Shown here one piece after another: positions 61,380 to 64,000 of a stretch of 64,000 bases of DNA; position 1 is the stretch's first letter, and every line of letters starts with the position of its first letter. Under the pieces are notes generated by a model that made no database searches, was not told the origin of the DNA, and saw only the letters and a list, made by a program, of their open reading frames with translations. The translations under genes were made by a program, and so were the position numbers. Origin of the DNA: Thermaerobacter subterraneus DSM 13965 (GTDB lineage Bacteria; Bacillota; Sulfobacillia; Thermaerobacterales; Thermaerobacteraceae). The stretch lies in NCBI RefSeq assembly GCF_000183545.2, contig NZ_JH976536.1, positions 62,001 through 126,000 of the forward strand, in the 5' to 3' direction.

Positions 61380-62666
61380 GTGGCGGCGGGACCGCCCATT
61401 CCCCGCAGCTGGGACGAGCTGTGGCAGCCCGGCCGCATCGCGCCCATGCTGGCCCGCCGGGCACCCGGACCCTTCTCCTCGCCCGCCTTCCGGTTCGAGA
61501 TCAAGTGGGATGGCTACCGGTGCCTGGTGTTTGCCGATCCGCGGTCCGGCACCACCTTCCTGCAGTCCCGTCACGGCTACGACCTGACGCCCTTCTTTCC
61601 CGAGCTGGCCGGGCTGCACCGGCTGCTGGCCGCCCCTGCCGTGCTGGACGGCGAGATCGTGGCCCTGGCCGGCGGCCTGCCGTCCTTCGCCGCGCTGCAA
61701 CGGCGCCTGGGCCGCCCGGCCGGCAGCCGGCGGCCGCCGGGTCCCCTGCCCGCCCTGCTGGTGGCCTTCGACCTCTTGGGGGACGGCGGCCAGGTCCGGC
61801 TGCGGGAGCCCCTGGCCGAGCGGCTCCTGCGGCTGGCCCGGCTCGTTCCCGGCGGTGCCGCCCCGGGCCTGGTGCTCTCCCAGGGCGTGGACGAGGCGGG
61901 CGAGGCATTCTTCGCCCGGGTGCGGGCCCAGGGCCTGGAGGGGGTGGTGGCCAAGCGGCTGGACAGCCCGTATTTGCCGGGATGGCGCACCGCCTACTGG
62001 CAGAAGATCAAGGCCGAGCGGGAGCTGGAGGCGGTGGTGGGGGGCGTGGTCCCCGGCGGCCGCGCCGCCGGGGTCGGCACGCTGCTGCTGGGCCTGTTCG
62101 GCCCCGGCGACGCGCTGCATTACGTGGGCCATGTCAGCACGGGTCTCGGCAGCGGGGAGGCCCGATGGCTTCTGGCCCGCCTGCGACCCCGGGCGACCTG
62201 CCCCTTCGCCCGCATCCCCGAGCGGACCCGGGGCCAGCCGGTGGTCTGGGTCGAACCGGCCCTGGTCTGCCAGGTGGGCTACCTGGAGTGGACCCCCCAG
62301 GGCCACCTGCGGCACCCCGTCTTCCGGCGCTGGCGGGACGACGTGCCCGCCTCCCGGTGCCGCCTCCCCGGCACCCACCCCGCCCGGATGGCCGCCGGGC
62401 CCGAGCACGTGCCGGCGGCCGCCGCAGGCCCCGGCCCTGCCGGCGGGGGCGGTCAGGGCGAAGCCGGCGGCCCCGGAGTGGGGGAGGGCGGCGCTCCCCC
62501 GGTGCCGGGCTCCCGGCCACGGGATGGGAACCGGCCCCGGCACGGGAACCGGTCACGGGCTGGAGACTGGCCAGGCCAGGGCGCGGATCGCCAAACGGCC
62601 GGGCCATGCGCCACAGCCGGTGCGGCCGGCGCCCCCGGCGGGGACGAGGGGCCCCGGCCGGGTTGA
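61380..62666 (+). CDS. ATP-dependent DNA ligase of NHEJ (LigD ligase domain, stand-alone)
   Basis: Seals breaks held by Ku. The adenylated lysine is in FEIKWDGYRCLVF; other nucleotidyltransferase motifs are VLDGEIVALAGGLPSF, GLEGVVAKRLDSPYLPG and the AYWQKIKAERELEAVV stretch, followed by the OB domain. The enzyme ends near residue 320; about 100 low-complexity residues follow. It has 428 residues from GTG 61380, which lies 8 bases after AGGAGG (GTG 61374 is too near). The polymerase domain usually fused to it is encoded by the next gene. Confidence 0.92.
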   Translation: MAAGPPIPRSWDELWQPGRIAPMLARRAPGPFSSPAFRFEIKWDGYRCLVFADPRSGTTFLQSRHGYDLTPFFPELAGLHRLLAAPAVLDGEIVALAGGLPSFAALQRRLGRPAGSRRPPGPLPALLVAFDLLGDGGQVRLREPLAERLLRLARLVPGGAAPGLVLSQGVDEAGEAFFARVRAQGLEGVVAKRLDSPYLPGWRTAYWQKIKAERELEAVVGGVVPGGRAAGVGTLLLGLFGPGDALHYVGHVSTGLGSGEARWLLARLRPRATCPFARIPERTRGQPVVWVEPALVCQVGYLEWTPQGHLRHPVFRRWRDDVPASRCRLPGTHPARMAAGPEHVPAAAAGPGPAGGGGQGEAGGPGVGEGGAPPVPGSRPRDGNRPRHGNRSRAGDWPGQGADRQTAGPCATAGAAGAPGGDEGPRPG

Positions 62667-62677
62667 GCGGAGGAGGG

Positions 62678-63694
62678 ATGGGGTTGCCCGGCGAGCGCCC
62701 GCGGGCTGAGGAGCGGCTCCGGGTCCGGGTGGCGGGCCGGGAGCTGGAACTGTCCCATCTGGACCGGCTGCTCTGGCCCGAGGACGGGCTGACCAAGGCG
62801 GACCTGATTGCCTACCTGGTGCAGGTGGCACCGCACCTGCTGCCCCACCTGCGGGACCGCCCGCTGGTCTGCACCCGCTACCCGGACGGCGCGGCGGGGG
62901 CGGGGTTCTATCAGAAGGACGCCCCGCCCGGTACACCGTCCTGGGTGCGCACCTGGCCCTACCGGACGCGGGAAGGCCGGGTCATCCGGTTCCTCCTGGT
63001 GGACGAACCGGCGACCCTGGCCTGGCTCGGCCAGCAGGCGGCCATCGAGATCCACCCCTGGCTGTCCACCATCCGCCATCCCGACCGCCCCGACTGGGTG
63101 GTGTTCGACCTGGATCCCGGGCCCCAAGCCTCCTTCGACCTGGCGGTGGAGGTGGCCTTCTGGGTGCGCCGGGTGCTGGAGGCGCTCGACCTGGAGGGCT
63201 TTCCCAAAACCTCGGGTGCCACCGGGCTGCACGTGTTCGTCCCCATCCTTCCGGAGCATCCTTATCCCGTGGTGACGGAGTTCGCCCGGCGGGTGGCGGT
63301 CCTGGTGGAGCGGATGCGGCCCGACCGGGTCACCACCGTCCGCGCCGTGGCGAGCCGGCCGCCGGCGGCGGTGTATCTGGACTTCCTGCAGAACGGCCTG
63401 GGCAAGACCCTGGTGACGGTCTACGGGCCCCGGCCACGGCCCGGGGCCCCGGTGTCCGTGCCGGTGACCTGGGCGGAGCTGGAGCGGGGGGTCGATCCGG
63501 CGGCGTGGAACGTCCGCACGACCCCCGCCCGCCTGGCCCGGGTGGGCGACCTGTGGGCGGCCGCGGCGGCCCGCCGGCGGTCGCTGGCCGCCGCCTGCCG
63601 GCGGCTGGGCATGGGCGAAGCGGGAGGCCGCCCCGTACGGGATCCCGGCCCCGTACCGGATCCCGTGGGTCCCGTGGGCACCAGGCCCAGGTAA
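62678..63694 (+). CDS. NHEJ polymerase (LigD polymerase/primase domain, stand-alone)
   Basis: Archaeo-eukaryotic-primase-type polymerase that fills gaps during end joining. Family marks are LSHLDRLLWPEDGLTKADLI, FYQKDAPPGTPSW, IEIHPWLSTIRHPDRPDW, the catalytic aspartates in VVFDLDPGPQ, PKTSGATGLHVFVPI and the third Asp in VYLDFLQNGLGKT. It has 338 residues. AGGAGGG abuts ATG 62678; TTG 62684, two codons on, is better spaced. No phosphoesterase domain is attached or adjacent. Confidence 0.93.
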   Translation: MGLPGERPRAEERLRVRVAGRELELSHLDRLLWPEDGLTKADLIAYLVQVAPHLLPHLRDRPLVCTRYPDGAAGAGFYQKDAPPGTPSWVRTWPYRTREGRVIRFLLVDEPATLAWLGQQAAIEIHPWLSTIRHPDRPDWVVFDLDPGPQASFDLAVEVAFWVRRVLEALDLEGFPKTSGATGLHVFVPILPEHPYPVVTEFARRVAVLVERMRPDRVTTVRAVASRPPAAVYLDFLQNGLGKTLVTVYGPRPRPGAPVSVPVTWAELERGVDPAAWNVRTTPARLARVGDLWAAAAARRRSLAAACRRLGMGEAGGRPVRDPGPVPDPVGPVGTRPR

Positions 63695-63734
63695 ACCCCC
63701 GGCCCGGTGAAGCCCCCGGAAGGAGGTGACGGCC

Positions 63735-64000
63735 TTGGCCCTGCGATGCTGGCCCGAGCTGCGCCGGTTGTGGGAGCGGAAGGGTGTCCACTACCTGGGT
63801 TACCAGGTGGAAGCCGCCCGGCGCGTGGTGGAAGACCTCCAGGGGCGCGCCATCCTGGCCGACGAGGTCGGCCTGGGCAAGACCGTCGAGGCCGGTCTGG
63901 TGACCCGGGAGCTGATGGCCCGCCACGGCGTCCGGACCGTGCTGGTGCTGGTCCCGACCCCGCTGGTCAGCCAGTGGGCCGCCGAGTTCCGGGACAAGTT
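63735..64000 (+). CDS. SNF2/HepA-type helicase, 5' part
   Basis: The window ends inside this gene; 88 residues are visible. TTG 63735 follows AAGGAGGTGA, a complete ribosome site, by 5 bases. The protein begins LALRCWPELRRLWERKG, then YLGYQVEAARRVVEDL and the Walker A region ILADEVGLGKTVEAGLVTRE, followed by VLVLVPTPLVSQWAAEF (motif Ia). This is the start of a SNF2-family ATPase similar to RapA/HepA-like bacterial helicases, which remodel nucleic-acid complexes. Adjacency to the NHEJ genes suggests a repair role, but only as inference. Confidence 0.88.
   Translation, partial: MALRCWPELRRLWERKGVHYLGYQVEAARRVVEDLQGRAILADEVGLGKTVEAGLVTRELMARHGVRTVLVLVPTPLVSQWAAEFRDK

Noticed and set aside
1-64000. 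CRISPR arrays, insertion sequences, prophage genes, tRNA or rRNA genes
   Set aside because: None seen: repeats present are short tandem units without spacers, no transposase or terminal repeats were found, and XerD is the chromosomal dimer-resolution type in its normal neighbourhood.

Overview
The window is a 64 kb piece of a very GC-rich chromosome from an endospore-forming member of the Bacillota. Spo0A, SigF, the complete SpoIIIAA-AH set, SpoIVB, SpoIIM, SpoVA proteins and DacF are all present. The extreme GC content, Pro/Ala/Gly-rich insertions, frequent GTG/TTG starts and the OLE RNA/OapA pair of extremophilic Firmicutes suggest a thermophile of the Thermaerobacter type; that genus is an inference from memory. 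Every gene recognised lies on the + strand, many with overlapping stop/start codons. No tRNA, rRNA, insertion sequence or CRISPR array was seen.

Layout. 1-5.1 kb: glycine cleavage P-protein (gcvPA partial, gcvPB), apt, an M24 aminopeptidase and efp, closed by a terminator. 5.1-18.3 kb: a zinc-ribbon protein, the spoIIIA octet, the Asp23/AmaP/DUF2273 envelope-stress trio, then nusB-folD-xseA-xseB-ispA. 18.3-19.4 kb: about 1 kb with no gene, holding a large structured RNA that I identify as OLE RNA. 19.4-28.7 kb: oapA (membrane partner of OLE RNA), dxs with a probable non-ATG start, tlyA, dapA, an M20 peptidase, nadK, argR and recN. 29.4-36.0 kb: spoIVB, spo0A, steA, an MctB-like protein and two envelope glycosyl/phosphosugar transferases. 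36.3-42.5 kb: two tandem leucine dehydrogenase paralogues, a conserved unknown, a DUF3866 protein, a Nudix hydrolase and spoIIM. 43.0-49.9 kb: ald, xerD, selA, then dacF-spoIIAA-spoIIAB-sigF. 50.4-54.8 kb: a dodecin-like gene followed by spoVAC-AD-AE-AF. 55.9-64 kb: an M50 protease, scpA, scpB, a DUF2953 protein, ytfJ/gerW, a three-gene NHEJ set (ku, separate ligase, separate polymerase) and the start of a SNF2-type helicase.

How the parts fit. The sporulation genes cover entry (Spo0A), the first forespore sigma factor and its regulators (SpoIIAA/AB/SigF), the mother-cell-to-forespore channel (SpoIIIA), the SigK checkpoint protease (SpoIVB), engulfment (SpoIIM), cortex remodelling (DacF), dipicolinate channel/germination (SpoVA) and spore coat or germination factors (YtfJ). 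NHEJ genes would repair breaks in a cell or spore with a single chromosome copy. IspA and Dxs supply isoprenoids, with the OLE RNA-protein complex embedded between them as in other OLE-bearing genomes.

The most notable items are the OLE RNA locus, the apparent CTG/ACG start of dxs, a perfect 15-bp inverted repeat next to a TATAAT box before the Asp23 gene, the SpoIVB C-terminal tail running through probable Spo0A boxes, a dodecin-like protein lacking the flavin-stacking tryptophan, and the split NHEJ operon.
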